Below, in pieces: positions 9,489-17,869 of a stretch of DNA of 64,000 nucleotides. The stretch lies in assembly GCA_028290545.1 (NCBI GenBank), contig JAQGJP010000104.1, positions 1-64,000 on the forward strand, in the 5' to 3' direction. This DNA comes from Rhizobium sp. (GTDB taxonomy: Bacteria; Pseudomonadota; Alphaproteobacteria; Rhizobiales; Rhizobiaceae). Within the stretch, counting starts at the first letter, position 1, and each line of letters begins with the position of its first letter. A model generated the notes under the pieces. It ran no database searches, was not told the origin of the DNA, and was given only the letters and a program-made list of their open reading frames with translations. Position numbers and translations under genes: made by a program.

Positions 9489-10613
9489 ATGGAACTCGGA
9501 CTTTATACATTTGCGGACGTCAAACCCGAGCCGGCAGCCGGCCAGCGCGGCCCCGAAGGCGCCCAGCGCATCAGGAACCTTCTGGAGGAAATCGAGCTTG
9601 CCGATCAGGTGGGACTCGATGTCTTTGGTCTTGGCGAACACCATCGGCAGGATTATGCTGCCTCAGCGCCCGCAGTGATCCTCGCCGCAGCAGCCTCCCG
9701 CACCAAAAACATCCGCCTGACCAGCGCGGTCACCGTCTTGAGTTCCGACGATCCCGTAGGGGTCTATCAGCAATATGCGACGCTGGACCTGATTTCCAAC
9801 GGTCGCGCCGAGATCATGGCGGGCCGTGGTTCCTTCATCGAATCCTTTCCGCTGTTCGGCTACGATCTCGGCGACTACGATGATCTGTTTTCCGAAAAGC
9901 TCGACCTCCTGCTGGCCATACGCGAGAGCGAGAAAGTCAGCTGGAAGGGCGAGACCCGCGCGGCGATCAGTGATCGCGGCGTCTACCCGCGCTCGCTGCA
10001 GGAACAACTACCAATCTGGATCGCCGTCGGCGGCACGCCGCAATCGGTCGCCCGCGCCGGCTATATGGGCCTGCCCTTCGCACTCGCCATCATCGGCGGC
10101 GAGCCGGCCCGCTTCGCGCCTCTCTTCGACCTCTATCGCCAGGCGGCGGAGAAAGGCGGTCATGATCCGGCAACGCTGAAGACCTCGATCAATGTGCATG
10201 GATTCGTGGCCGATACCGACCAGTTTGCGCGGGATCAGTTTTTTGGTCCATCGACCGAGGTCATGAACCGCATCGGCCGCGAACGCGGCTGGGGTCCGTC
10301 GAGCCGCGCGCAGTATGACCGGTCGACTGGCCCGGACGGGGCGCTGTTCATCGGCGATCCCGAAACGCTGGCAAGGAAGATCATCGCCCATCACAAGATC
10401 TTCAACAACGACCGTTTCCTGCTGCAGATGGCGATCGGCCTCATGCCGCATGAGCAGATCATGCGCGGCATCGAACTCTACGGCACCAAGGTCGCGCCGA
10501 TCGTCCGCGATGCCCTCGGCTCGCAACGCGATGCCCCGGGCTCGCAGCGCGATGCCCCGGGCTCGCAGCGCGATGCCCCGGGCTCGCAACGCGATGCCTC
10601 ACGGGCAAAATAG
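9489..10613 (+). CDS. Luciferase-like FMN-dependent monooxygenase with repeated C-terminal tail
   Basis: This 374-residue (beta/alpha)8 flavin monooxygenase-like protein begins [15 protein letters not shown]. It has the family segments [54 protein letters not shown] and [19 protein letters not shown]. The substrate is unknown. The open frame extends upstream to 9243, but homology begins only at the ATG at 9489. The last 31 residues are four copies of GSQRDAP or a variant plus SRAK, added beyond the normal end (VRDAL) by tandem duplication at DNA level. It is followed on the same strand by a methionine aminopeptidase. Confidence 0.9.
   Translation: MELGLYTFADVKPEPAAGQRGPEGAQRIRNLLEEIELADQVGLDVFGLGEHHRQDYAASAPAVILAAAASRTKNIRLTSAVTVLSSDDPVGVYQQYATLDLISNGRAEIMAGRGSFIESFPLFGYDLGDYDDLFSEKLDLLLAIRESEKVSWKGETRAAISDRGVYPRSLQEQLPIWIAVGGTPQSVARAGYMGLPFALAIIGGEPARFAPLFDLYRQAAEKGGHDPATLKTSINVHGFVADTDQFARDQFFGPSTEVMNRIGRERGWGPSSRAQYDRSTGPDGALFIGDPETLARKIIAHHKIFNNDRFLLQMAIGLMPHEQIMRGIELYGTKVAPIVRDALGSQRDAPGSQRDAPGSQRDAPGSQRDASRAK
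10518..10601 (+). repeat. Four tandem 21-bp repeats in coding sequence
   Basis: Four adjoining 21-bp units start at 10518, 10539, 10560 and 10581. Each reads GGCTCGCARCGCGATGCC plus CCG (CTCA in the last unit's end) and encodes GSQRDAP (last copy GSQRDAS). Units differ by single bases (A/G at one site), so the expansion is recent or kept even. The seed is the CGCGATGCC of the preceding VRDAL codons. Unit length is a multiple of three, so copy-number change keeps the frame. Confidence 0.95.
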
Positions 10614-10687
10614 GTCTGCGCTGTCGCCTGCATTGACGATAAAGCCAAAGCAGGCGATAGATCCGCCAGGACTTGGGACTTTGTGAC

Positions 10688-11437
10688 ATGGTTGTTTCCA
10701 ACGATAGCGAACTGACGAAGCTGAAGGAGATCGGCCGCATTTGCGCTGTCACGCTGCAGAAGATGGCGGCTGCAATGGAGCCAGGCATGACGACGACCGA
10801 GCTGGACCAGATCGGCCGCAAGCTGATCGAGGACGCCGGCGCGCAATCGGCCCCCGAGGCCTGCTATAGTTTTCCCGGCGCGACCTGCATCAGCGTCAAC
10901 GAGGAAGTTGCGCACGGCATTCCGGGTGCGCGCGTGCTGAAGCCCGGCGATCTCGTCAATATCGATGTGTCAGCCGTCAAGGACGGCTATTTCGGCGATA
11001 CCGGCGCCTCTTTCGTACTGCCTCCGGCACATTCCAGGACGGAAAAACTCTGCCGCGACGGCAAGCGTGCGCTGTGGACCGGGCTCAACCAGGTGCGCTC
11101 CGGACAGCCCTATGCGAAAATCGGCCAGGCGATTGGAACGTTCGCCGCCAAGAACCGCTATACGCTGATCCAGAATCTCGCCAGCCACGGCGTCGGCCGC
11201 TCCTTGCATGAGGAACCGACCGAGCTTTCCACCTGGCCCGACCCGAGCGAACGCCGGATTATCGAAGATGGCCAGGTCTTCACGGTCGAGCCCTTCCTTT
11301 CGCTCGGCGCAAACTGGGCAGAGAGCAGCGATGACCCATGGACCTTGCTCGCCGAACCAAAGGCTCTGACGGTGCAGTTCGAGCATACAGTCGTCGCGAC
11401 CAGGAACGGTCCGCTCATCCTGACTCTGGCCGAGTGA
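10688..11437 (+). CDS. map: Type I methionine aminopeptidase
   Basis: This 249-residue metalloprotease removes the initiator methionine from nascent proteins. The five metal ligands are in place: both aspartates in VNIDVSAVKDGYFGDTGASF, the histidine of SHGVGRSLHEEP, and the glutamates of VFTVEPFLS and VQFEHTVV. The substrate-side histidine of EVAHGIPG is also present. I use the ATG at 10688 (MVVSNDSELTKL); a TTG at 10673 is in frame but starts before the homology. Rhizobia often carry a second map, and this stand-alone copy next to a luciferase-like gene may be accessory rather than the essential one. Confidence 0.93.
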   Translation: MVVSNDSELTKLKEIGRICAVTLQKMAAAMEPGMTTTELDQIGRKLIEDAGAQSAPEACYSFPGATCISVNEEVAHGIPGARVLKPGDLVNIDVSAVKDGYFGDTGASFVLPPAHSRTEKLCRDGKRALWTGLNQVRSGQPYAKIGQAIGTFAAKNRYTLIQNLASHGVGRSLHEEPTELSTWPDPSERRIIEDGQVFTVEPFLSLGANWAESSDDPWTLLAEPKALTVQFEHTVVATRNGPLILTLAE

Positions 11438-11451
11438 TCGCCGCTATTGGC

Positions 11452-11476
11452 GGAACCATACCGAAAGGTCAGAGTT
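11452..11476 (+). promoter_or_regulatory. Near-consensus EcfG (general stress) promoter
   Basis: GGAAC (11452-11456), a 16-bp spacer and AGTTT (from 11473) match the alphaproteobacterial EcfG/RpoE2 promoter except for A in place of C before GTT. It lies about 50 bp upstream of a secreted-protein gene followed by a YflT-like stress gene whose paralogue sits in a block of exact EcfG promoters at 58 kb. Confidence 0.5.
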
Positions 11477-11512
11477 TAGCCCCCGAGCCCTTCCGATGAA
11501 GGGACTAAACTC
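11472..11512 (+). other. Nested hairpin in the 5' leader, directly before the ribosome-binding site
   Basis: An outer stem GAGTTTAG / CTAAACTC (11472-11479 with 11505-11512) encloses an inner stem CCCTTC-CGAT-GAAGGG (11488-11503). The GAGGAG ribosome-binding site follows at once. No U-run follows, so it is not a terminator. It may protect the mRNA 5' end or influence access to the ribosome-binding site. Confidence 0.5.
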
Positions 11513-11523
11513 GAGGAGCCAAT

Positions 11524-11913
11524 ATGAAAAAGATATTGACCGCCGCGGCGATCGGCGCATTTTCACTCGTAACCGTCACCCCCGTTTTTGCCCTTGACGC
11601 CACCAAGCAGACCGAGACGCAGCCTGCAGAGAAAATTATCGAACAGCCGGCGGACACGACGGTGAAAGTGCCCGAGGCATCGCCGGACGAAACCGGCGCG
11701 ATCAATCGCGTCACGCTTGAACCGGGCGAAAACAGTTTCACCGAAAACCAGGCCAAGGAACGCATCCAGGATGCGGGCTTCACCAATGTCGGCACGCTGA
11801 CGCTGGATGAACAGGGCATCTGGCGCGGCAACGCCAGCAAGGGCGCGACATCCGTGAAAGTCGGCCTCGACTTCAAGGGCAATGTCGCAGCCGACGGCGC
11901 TACCGCACAGTAA
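11524..11913 (+). CDS. Small secreted protein with PepSY-like C-terminal domain
   Basis: This 129-residue protein has a clear signal peptide (MKKILTAAAIGAFSLVTVTPVFA) with cleavage after AFA. A Pro/Glu/Thr-rich linker (residues 25-60) leads to a domain of about 65 residues (FTENQAKERIQDAGFTNVGTLTLDEQGIWRGNASKGATSVKVGLDFKGNV). That helix-then-strands pattern recalls PepSY-like periplasmic domains; the assignment is by pattern only and the function is unknown. A strong GAGGAG and a leader hairpin precede the ATG. It is followed after 38 bp by a YflT-like gene and probably shares its stress promoter. Confidence 0.75.
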   Translation: MKKILTAAAIGAFSLVTVTPVFALDATKQTETQPAEKIIEQPADTTVKVPEASPDETGAINRVTLEPGENSFTENQAKERIQDAGFTNVGTLTLDEQGIWRGNASKGATSVKVGLDFKGNVAADGATAQ

Positions 11914-11951
11914 TCCTCCAGACGTGGCTCAACTCAGAAAAGGATAGAAAC

Positions 11952-12587
11952 ATGAAAACTGTAACAGGACTTTTCGACACATATCGCCAGGCGGAAGATG
12001 CCGTGGCCGCCCTGAAGGAATCCGGCATTTCGGGTGATGATATTTCCATCGTCTCACGCGATCCGGAATATGTCGATGACACGCCGGAGAGCAGTGCCGT
12101 GGACGGCGCGGGCGTCGGCTCCGGGCTCGGTCTCGTGGCCGGCGGCGGCGCGGGCCTCCTGACCGGCCTCGGGATGATGGCCATTCCCGGTGTCGGTCCC
12201 GTAGTGGCCGCCGGCTGGCTGGTGGCAACGCTTGCCGGAGCAGCGGCCGGTACTGTCGTAGGCGGCGCCGCGGGCGGCCTGATCGGCGCGCTCACTGGCT
12301 CCGACGTGCCTGAGCAGGATGCGCATGTCTATGCCGAAAGCGTCCGCCGTGGCGGCACGGTGGTCAGCGCCCGTGTTCACGATGACCGCGTGCTCGATGC
12401 GCAAGCCATCCTCGATCGCCATACGCCGGTCGATATCGAAGGACGTCGCAAGACTTATGCCGAGAGCGGCTGGGAGCGCTTCAACGAGGACCTGCCACCC
12501 TACACCGCGGCAACGCCCTCCATCACGCCGACTGACATCTCCAAGCTTGATGAGGAGCGCTATGGCAATCGCGCGGGCACTGTCTGA
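11952..12587 (+). CDS. YflT-like (general stress 17M-type) protein, paralogue 1
   Basis: This 211-residue protein starts with the YflT-like domain (MKTVTGLFDTYRQAEDAVAALKESGISGDDISIVSRD). A central Gly/Ala-rich hydrophobic hairpin follows (residues 50-115: GSGLGLVAGGGAGLLTGLGMMAIPGVGPVVAAGWLVATLAGAAAGTVVGGAAGG, given here only as position and character), then a soluble tail with DAHVYAESVRRGGTVVSARV. It resembles stress proteins that associate with membranes. A second copy at 58565-59167 shares the same three-part plan, and both follow EcfG-like promoters. A perfect terminator hairpin follows at 12611. Confidence 0.85.
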   Translation: MKTVTGLFDTYRQAEDAVAALKESGISGDDISIVSRDPEYVDDTPESSAVDGAGVGSGLGLVAGGGAGLLTGLGMMAIPGVGPVVAAGWLVATLAGAAAGTVVGGAAGGLIGALTGSDVPEQDAHVYAESVRRGGTVVSARVHDDRVLDAQAILDRHTPVDIEGRRKTYAESGWERFNEDLPPYTAATPSITPTDISKLDEERYGNRAGTV

Positions 12588-12610
12588 TCGACGGATGCCC
12601 GATAATTCCG

Positions 12611-12640
12611 ACGGGCCGGTTCTTCATCCGGCCCGTTCGC
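12611..12640 (+). terminator. Rho-independent terminator after the stress gene pair
   Basis: A perfect 9-bp stem, ACGGGCCGG-TTCTTCAT-CCGGCCCGT (12611-12636), is followed by TCGCTTTT. Confidence 0.75.
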
Positions 12641-12791
12641 TTTTGCGGTTCAAGATTACCGCCGGATTAACGGGCGATTACATTACTGTTACCCCGCCAT
12701 GCGGCCATTGCGGCTATGCACATTCTGAACTACGGTCCCGCAAAATCAATGCTTCGCGACCAACGCGAAGCAAGCACGGAGACTGCTCGTC

Positions 12792-14063
12792 TTGTTCAGA
12801 TCCTTTTTTCCTAAGCCAAGCCTCTTTTTCGCTTCAGCGATTGCATGGGCGCTCGTCGCAGGCGCAATCTGGTTCATTGCACTGGATAGCTGGGAACCGG
12901 CGATAAGATTTTTCTCAAACTTTACTTCCACAGCACCTGGAACTGATGGCCGAGCGCCCTTTCTTACTCCGGACAAGCTCTATATCTACTGTTTCCTCAT
13001 ATTTTCGGGAATATTGTTCTCGCTATTCTGGACACTATATTCGGATCACGAGTGGCGTCGGTGGTCAGTTTGGGGCTCGACGCTGATCGTGCTGACGGCC
13101 TATTTCAACGTGCAGATCGACGTTTACCTAAACGACTGGTTCGGCAGCTTTTTCGACATGCTGCAGGCAGCTCTGACAAAGACGCGTGTCGTCACGACCG
13201 ACGAATATTACAGCTCACTTTTTTCGGTCACCGGAATTTTGGTGGTCAACATCATCTTCCTAGTTTTGCTGTCATTCTTCATCTCGCATTACGTATTCCG
13301 CTGGCGGACAGCGATGAACAATTACTATGTCGGTTATTGGCCCAAGGTGCGGATGATCGAGGGTGCGTCCCAGCGCGTGCAGGACGATACGATGCGCTTT
13401 GCGCGTGGACTTCAGGGTCTGGGCGTCAGCTTCATCAGCTCGATCATGACGCTGATTGCTTTCCTACCTTTGCTCTGGAACTTGTCCAAGCATGTCAAGG
13501 ATATCCCGCTGCTTGGCAGCGTGGACGGGTCGCTTGTGTTCGTGGCGCTGCTGTCAGCCAGTTTCGGCACGATCTTGCTGGCCTTGGTCGGTATTCGCCT
13601 GCCGGGACTTGAATTCCGCAACCAGAGAGTTGAAGCCGCATACAGAAAGGAACTGGTTTACGGGGAGGACCATGAGAATCGTGCCGATCCGATGACCTTG
13701 GCGGAATTATACGAGGGGGTGAAGCGCAACTATTTCCGACTCTATTTCAACTACATGTACTTCAACGTCGCTAAATACGCATATCTGCAGGGTGCTACGT
13801 TTGTTCCGTACTTTGCGCTGGGACCAACCGTGGTTGCCGGCACGATCACCTTCGGAATTTTCCAGCAGATCACCAATGCCTTTAGCCAGGTCGACAGTTC
13901 GTTCCGCTTCTTTGCTTCCTCCTGGAATGATATCGTCGAGATGCTTTCCATCTATAAACGACTGCGAGCGTTCGAGGCTGCGATTGAGGGTGAACCGCTT
14001 TCCTCGGTTGAGAAACCGTTTATCGACAGCAGCACGACCGAGATCGCGCAGTCGGAACTCTAA
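12792..14063 (+). CDS. bacA: SbmA/BacA peptide transporter
   Basis: This 423-residue inner-membrane transporter of the SbmA/BacA family imports proline-rich and other antimicrobial peptides. In rhizobia it is needed for survival of host NCR peptides in nodules and affects very-long-chain fatty acids in lipid A. The N-terminus MFRSFFPKPSLFF and the SbmA_BacA domain (FNVQIDVYLNDWFGSFFDMLQ, YYVGYWPKVRMIEGASQRVQDD, FRFFASSWNDIVEMLSIYKRL) span the whole protein. No ATP-binding cassette is present, as expected for this proton-driven branch. The homologous start is a TTG at 12792, with GGAG about 10 bp upstream, so translation may be modest. A terminator at 14079 follows. Confidence 0.95.
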   Translation: MFRSFFPKPSLFFASAIAWALVAGAIWFIALDSWEPAIRFFSNFTSTAPGTDGRAPFLTPDKLYIYCFLIFSGILFSLFWTLYSDHEWRRWSVWGSTLIVLTAYFNVQIDVYLNDWFGSFFDMLQAALTKTRVVTTDEYYSSLFSVTGILVVNIIFLVLLSFFISHYVFRWRTAMNNYYVGYWPKVRMIEGASQRVQDDTMRFARGLQGLGVSFISSIMTLIAFLPLLWNLSKHVKDIPLLGSVDGSLVFVALLSASFGTILLALVGIRLPGLEFRNQRVEAAYRKELVYGEDHENRADPMTLAELYEGVKRNYFRLYFNYMYFNVAKYAYLQGATFVPYFALGPTVVAGTITFGIFQQITNAFSQVDSSFRFFASSWNDIVEMLSIYKRLRAFEAAIEGEPLSSVEKPFIDSSTTEIAQSEL

Positions 14064-14075
14064 TCCCGGACGCAA

Positions 14076-15053
14076 TCAAAAGGCGGATTTGTCCGCCTTT
14101 TTCCCGTCCATCTCAATCGCCTGCGCATAGCTGACGCAGGCGACGTCGGGCTTGCCGCAGGTCTCCGTCAGGAATGTATCGAGCGCGTTCCAATAGGCGC
14201 CGCCGTTCATCTCCACGAAATGGAAGCCAAGCTGCAATGGAATGCGCGAGCCGCTATATTGCTCGTTGAATGCATGGCGGAAGGCCTCGAGCGTGCGGGC
14301 TGAAAACTCCGGCTCATGCTCCGGCGCTTCCCTGGCCTTCGAATGGCGGACAAACAGGTTATAGTCCATGCCGATCACCAATTTTCCTTCCGGCCCCTCC
14401 GGGATACGCGGCAGGGCAAAGCGCGTCAGCCCATTCTGGTTCTCCGCCTTAGCGGGGCCCTTTGAAACCAGGCTCGCATCGTAGCGGAAACCATGCGCCT
14501 TGAGCGCCGGCACGAGGCTGACCCCGAACGAGAGGTAGGGCACACGAAAACCCCTGATGTCGTTGCTGACGAAATCCGCCCATTCCTTAGGCTCGTTGGC
14601 CGCGTCGTCATTGGCCTTCCAGGCCGTGAGCAGCGTCCGGTCGAAATCACCGAATTCCTGGCTCCAGTCGGCCTTCGACCAGTCGCGGCCATCGAAATGG
14701 CCGCAAGCGTGCGAGCCGATTTCATGCCCCGCCAGATGCGCCTGCCAGATATGGCCGAGCCGCTCGCGCACCTCCGCTTTCGTCTGGGCAAATCCGGTGT
14801 TCGACCGGCCGCGCTTCTGGTGCGGCCCCTGATAGGCGTGCCGCTCATCGGGGCTCATGAGATAGGTGCAGGACAAGAAATAGGTGAACTTCGCACCGGT
14901 CTTCTCCGCGAGCTTTTGGGAGCGCACCCAGAGCGTGTTATCATGGGCGCCATCGAAGGAAATAATTACGAGTTGCCTGGGCTTCTCTTCAGCCTGGGCA
15001 AAAGTCGATATGGCTGCGAGGAGTGAAACAACGAAGGGAAATTGGATGCGCAT
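14076..15053 (-). CDS. Secreted polysaccharide deacetylase (NodB-like)
   Basis: This protein of about 325 residues has a signal peptide (MRIQFPFVVSLLAAISTFAQA). The deacetylase fold follows: VIISFDGAHDN carries the first aspartate pair, and HEIGSHACGHFDGRDW has the zinc histidines (HxxxH spacing in GSHACGH). The GFRVPYLSFG and LGFHFVEMNGGAYW segments follow. Such carbohydrate esterase 4-type enzymes remove N-acetyl groups from polysaccharide or peptidoglycan; the substrate is not known. The ATG at 15053 gives a standard signal peptide; an in-frame GTG at 15074 lies inside a hairpin (15058-15082) and is less likely. It follows aglA on the same strand. Confidence 0.88.
   Translation of the reverse strand: MRIQFPFVVSLLAAISTFAQAEEKPRQLVIISFDGAHDNTLWVRSQKLAEKTGAKFTYFLSCTYLMSPDERHAYQGPHQKRGRSNTGFAQTKAEVRERLGHIWQAHLAGHEIGSHACGHFDGRDWSKADWSQEFGDFDRTLLTAWKANDDAANEPKEWADFVSNDIRGFRVPYLSFGVSLVPALKAHGFRYDASLVSKGPAKAENQNGLTRFALPRIPEGPEGKLVIGMDYNLFVRHSKAREAPEHEPEFSARTLEAFRHAFNEQYSGSRIPLQLGFHFVEMNGGAYWNALDTFLTETCGKPDVACVSYAQAIEMDGKKADKSAF
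14079..14106 (+). terminator. Rho-independent terminator of bacA
   Basis: AAAGGCGGA-TTTG-TCCGCCTTT (9-bp stem, 14079-14100) runs into further T residues. It sits inside the last codons of the convergent deacetylase gene, and the A-run on the left could also serve the opposite strand. Confidence 0.85.
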
Positions 15054-15057
15054 GGGA

Positions 15058-15082
15058 ACCGGCTTGATTTTCACAAGCCGGT
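15058..15082. other. Hairpin between aglA and the deacetylase gene
   Basis: A perfect 9-bp stem, ACCGGCTTG-ATTTTCA-CAAGCCGGT, fills the short space after aglA and just before the deacetylase ATG. There is no U-run on the coding strand; it could be an attenuator-like or mRNA-processing structure. Confidence 0.4.
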
Positions 15083-15119
15083 CATTGTCAGGTCAATTGC
15101 GGAGATTTGATGATTTTTA

Positions 15120-16772
15120 TCAAATCTTCCCGCAGAACACATCCATGCCTTCAAGCGCGATGGATTTGCCGTCGAACGCCGGCTTGAAGCCGGGCAAAGC
15201 GACCTGCTCGCTCACCGTCACCGTGCTCGGGATGATGAAATCCTGCGGCTCGCGGGTGAGGTTGAACACGAACAGCAGCGCCTCGTTCCCCTTCTTGCGG
15301 GTGAAGGCCAGCAGATCCTGATTGACTTGCAGCAGCGCGAACTCGCCAACGGTCATCGCGCCATGGTCTCTGCGGAAAGCGAGCGTCCGGCGATAGTGAG
15401 TGAGAACGGATTCCGGCACCCCGTCCTCGGAGTCCACCGCCATAGCCTTATGCATATCGGGTACCGGCAACCATGGCTTGGACACCGAGAAGCCGGCATT
15501 CGGCGCATGGGATTGCCAGACCATCGGCGTGCGGGCTCCATCGCGGCCCTTGAACGCCGGCCAGAAGCGGATGCCGTAGGGATCGCGCAGGTCCTCGAAG
15601 GCCAGATCGGCTTCCGGCAACCCCAGTTCCTCGCCCTGATAGAGGCAGAGCGACCCACGCAGCGAGGCGATGACCGTCAACGCGATCTTGGCAATGCGGA
15701 TCGGATCATCGCCGATCTGGGTGAAGCGGCTGACATGGCGCATGACGTCATGATTGGAGAAGGCCCAGCAGATCCAGCCGTCAGACGCCTGCGTCTCGAC
15801 CGCGACCACGCATTTGCGGATATGCGTTGCCGAGAATTCCGGCGACAGCAGGTCGAACGTGTAGCACATATGCAGTTTGTCATTGCCCGACGTATAGGCG
15901 GCGACCGTTGACAGCGAACGGTAGCCGTCGCCGACCTCGCCGACCGAAGTGCGGTCTTCATACTGGTCGAGCAGCGCCCGGAACCGCTGTAGAAAGGCGA
16001 TATTTTCCGGCTGGGTCTTGTCGTGGAGGTGGTTCTGGAAACTGTAGGGATTGGTTTCGGGCGCGTCGGCGCTGGTGGCGCCCTCCATCTTCACGAGCGG
16101 GGGATTGTCGCGCAGCAGCCTGTCGTGAAAATAGAAATTCACGGTGTCGAGGCGGAAACCGTCGACGCCGCGCTCAAGCCAGAATTTGACCGTCCCGAGC
16201 AATGCATCCTGCACATCCGGATTGTGGAAATTGAGGTCCGGTTGGGAGGTCAGGAAATTGTGCATGTAGTATTGCCGGCGAACGCCATCCCACTCCCAGG
16301 CCGGCCCGCCAAAGATCGACAGCCAGTTGTTGGGTGCCGTGCCATCCGGTTTGGGATCGGCCCAGACGTACCAGTCGGCTTTGGCATTGTCCCGGCTGGT
16401 GCGGCTTTCCTTGAACCACGGATGCTGGTCGGAAGTGTGCGAGATCACCTGGTCGATCATCACCTTGAGGCCGAGGCGGTGGGCTTCCCCCACCAGCGCG
16501 TCGAAATCGGCAAGCGTTCCGAACATCGGATCGACGTCGCAATAATCCGAGACATCATAGCCCATATCGGCCATCGGCGACTTGAAGAACGGCGACAGCC
16601 AGATGGCGTCAACGCCGAGCGAGGCGATATGACCCAGGCGTTGCGTGATGCCCCTGAGGTCGCCGCTGCCGTCGCCGGTGGAATCCTGATACGAGCGGGG
16701 ATACACTTGGTAGATAACCGAACCACGCCACCAATCGGCACTGGATCTAGAGGCAAGGCCGGCACCGCTCAT
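15120..16772 (-). CDS. aglA: Alpha-glucosidase, GH13 family (AglA-like)
   Basis: This 550-residue cytoplasmic glycoside hydrolase starts WWRGSVIYQVYPRSYQDSTGDGSGDLRGI, the usual GH13 alpha-glucosidase opening. The catalytic nucleophile lies in GVDGFRLDTVNFYFHD, the acid/base glutamate in TSVGEVGDGYRS, and the transition-state stabiliser in AFSNHDVMRH. Rhizobial AglA proteins of this length hydrolyse sucrose, maltose or trehalose-type glucosides brought in by AglEFGK. Here no transporter genes are adjacent, so the substrate is uncertain. I use the ATG at 16772 (MSGAGLASRSS); an upstream start at 16793 would add seven residues. It is divergent from the sugar kinase gene. Confidence 0.92.
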   Translation of the reverse strand: MSGAGLASRSSADWWRGSVIYQVYPRSYQDSTGDGSGDLRGITQRLGHIASLGVDAIWLSPFFKSPMADMGYDVSDYCDVDPMFGTLADFDALVGEAHRLGLKVMIDQVISHTSDQHPWFKESRTSRDNAKADWYVWADPKPDGTAPNNWLSIFGGPAWEWDGVRRQYYMHNFLTSQPDLNFHNPDVQDALLGTVKFWLERGVDGFRLDTVNFYFHDRLLRDNPPLVKMEGATSADAPETNPYSFQNHLHDKTQPENIAFLQRFRALLDQYEDRTSVGEVGDGYRSLSTVAAYTSGNDKLHMCYTFDLLSPEFSATHIRKCVVAVETQASDGWICWAFSNHDVMRHVSRFTQIGDDPIRIAKIALTVIASLRGSLCLYQGEELGLPEADLAFEDLRDPYGIRFWPAFKGRDGARTPMVWQSHAPNAGFSVSKPWLPVPDMHKAMAVDSEDGVPESVLTHYRRTLAFRRDHGAMTVGEFALLQVNQDLLAFTRKKGNEALLFVFNLTREPQDFIIPSTVTVSEQVALPGFKPAFDGKSIALEGMDVFCGKI

Positions 16773-16880
16773 ATAGATTCTCCATCGTGTCAAATCATCT
16801 GGTACTCCCCTTTACCGGCAAGCGGCGATTCCGTAAACCGGCCTGATAAAACTGCCTGCCGCCTACCCCGGAGTTGCCAG

Positions 16881-17789
16881 ATGCCCCTCTTCCTGTCCAT
16901 CGGTGAATGCATGATCGAACTCGCCAGCCTTGGCGGCGACACCATGCGGAAAGGCTTTGCCGGCGATACGTTCAATACCGCGTGGTATGCCCGGTCCTTC
17001 CTTCCCGAAGGGTGGAGAACCGCCTATTTCACCGCGCTGGGAGACGACAGGGCGTCGGGGGAAATGGCTGATTTCATGACCGGCGCCGGCATCGATACCG
17101 GCTATATCCGCCGCATTCCCGGCAAGAGCCCCGGCCTCTACATGATTCATCTCGACAATGGCGAAAGGTCATTCAGCTACTGGCGCAGTGCATCGGCAGC
17201 AAGGAGCCTTGCCGATGACCGCGCCGCGCTGGAGGTCGCCATGAACGATGCCGAGATCATTTATTTCTCCGGTATCACACTGGCAATTCTTACATCGGGC
17301 GCGCGCAAGACCCTGCTGGAACTCGCGGCGGTACAGAAAGCGCGCGGCAAGATCGTCGCCTTCGATCCCAATCTGCGGCCCAGGCTCTGGACGGACAAGG
17401 ATGAAATGCTGGACGTCATATCGGATGGCGCCCGCGCCGCATCGATTGTCATGCCGGGCTTCGATGATGAGGCGGTCCATTTCGGCGATGTATCGATCGC
17501 CGCGACGGTTTCACGCTATCGCGGCCTCGGCGCCGCTAGCGTCATCGTCAAGGACGGCGCCAACGGCGCGACAATCGCGGAGACCGCAGAGCAGACACAT
17601 GTCCCGGCATTTCCGCCCGCCGGTATCGTCGATACCACGTCCGCCGGCGACAGTTTCAACGGCGGATACCTTGCACGTATTGCCGCGGGAGATACGCCCC
17701 GCGATGCCGCCGCCTTCGCAGCCCGCGTCGCCTCCGCCGTCATCGGCCATGCCGGCGCCCTGATCAGCCGCGAAACCCTTGGCGTGTAG
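16881..17789 (+). CDS. kdgK: PfkB-family sugar kinase, probable 2-dehydro-3-deoxygluconokinase
   Basis: This 302-residue ribokinase-fold kinase would phosphorylate KDG to KDPG for the Entner-Doudoroff pathway. The N-terminal FLSIGECMIELA and GGDTMRKGFAGDTFNTAWYA are typical of KDG kinases, as is IPGKSPGLYMIHLDNGERSFSYWR. The PfkB C-terminal signature with the catalytic aspartate is DTTSAGDSFNGGYL. The open frame continues far upstream, but only the ATG at 16881 (MPLFLSIGE) fits the family. It is divergent from aglA, with a 108-bp shared promoter region. KDG specificity is inferred from motifs. Confidence 0.85.
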   Translation: MPLFLSIGECMIELASLGGDTMRKGFAGDTFNTAWYARSFLPEGWRTAYFTALGDDRASGEMADFMTGAGIDTGYIRRIPGKSPGLYMIHLDNGERSFSYWRSASAARSLADDRAALEVAMNDAEIIYFSGITLAILTSGARKTLLELAAVQKARGKIVAFDPNLRPRLWTDKDEMLDVISDGARAASIVMPGFDDEAVHFGDVSIAATVSRYRGLGAASVIVKDGANGATIAETAEQTHVPAFPPAGIVDTTSAGDSFNGGYLARIAAGDTPRDAAAFAARVASAVIGHAGALISRETLGV

Positions 17790-17869
17790 CGTCATACGCC
17801 TGTAACATTATCAATGGAAAAACGTTTCCAGGCAGGTCCGATTCCGACCGGATCACGTTGCGGGGCGAA

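Noticed and set aside
10518-10601. Possible CRISPR-like array
   Set aside because: Units are contiguous 21-mers with no spacers and lie in frame inside a coding sequence.
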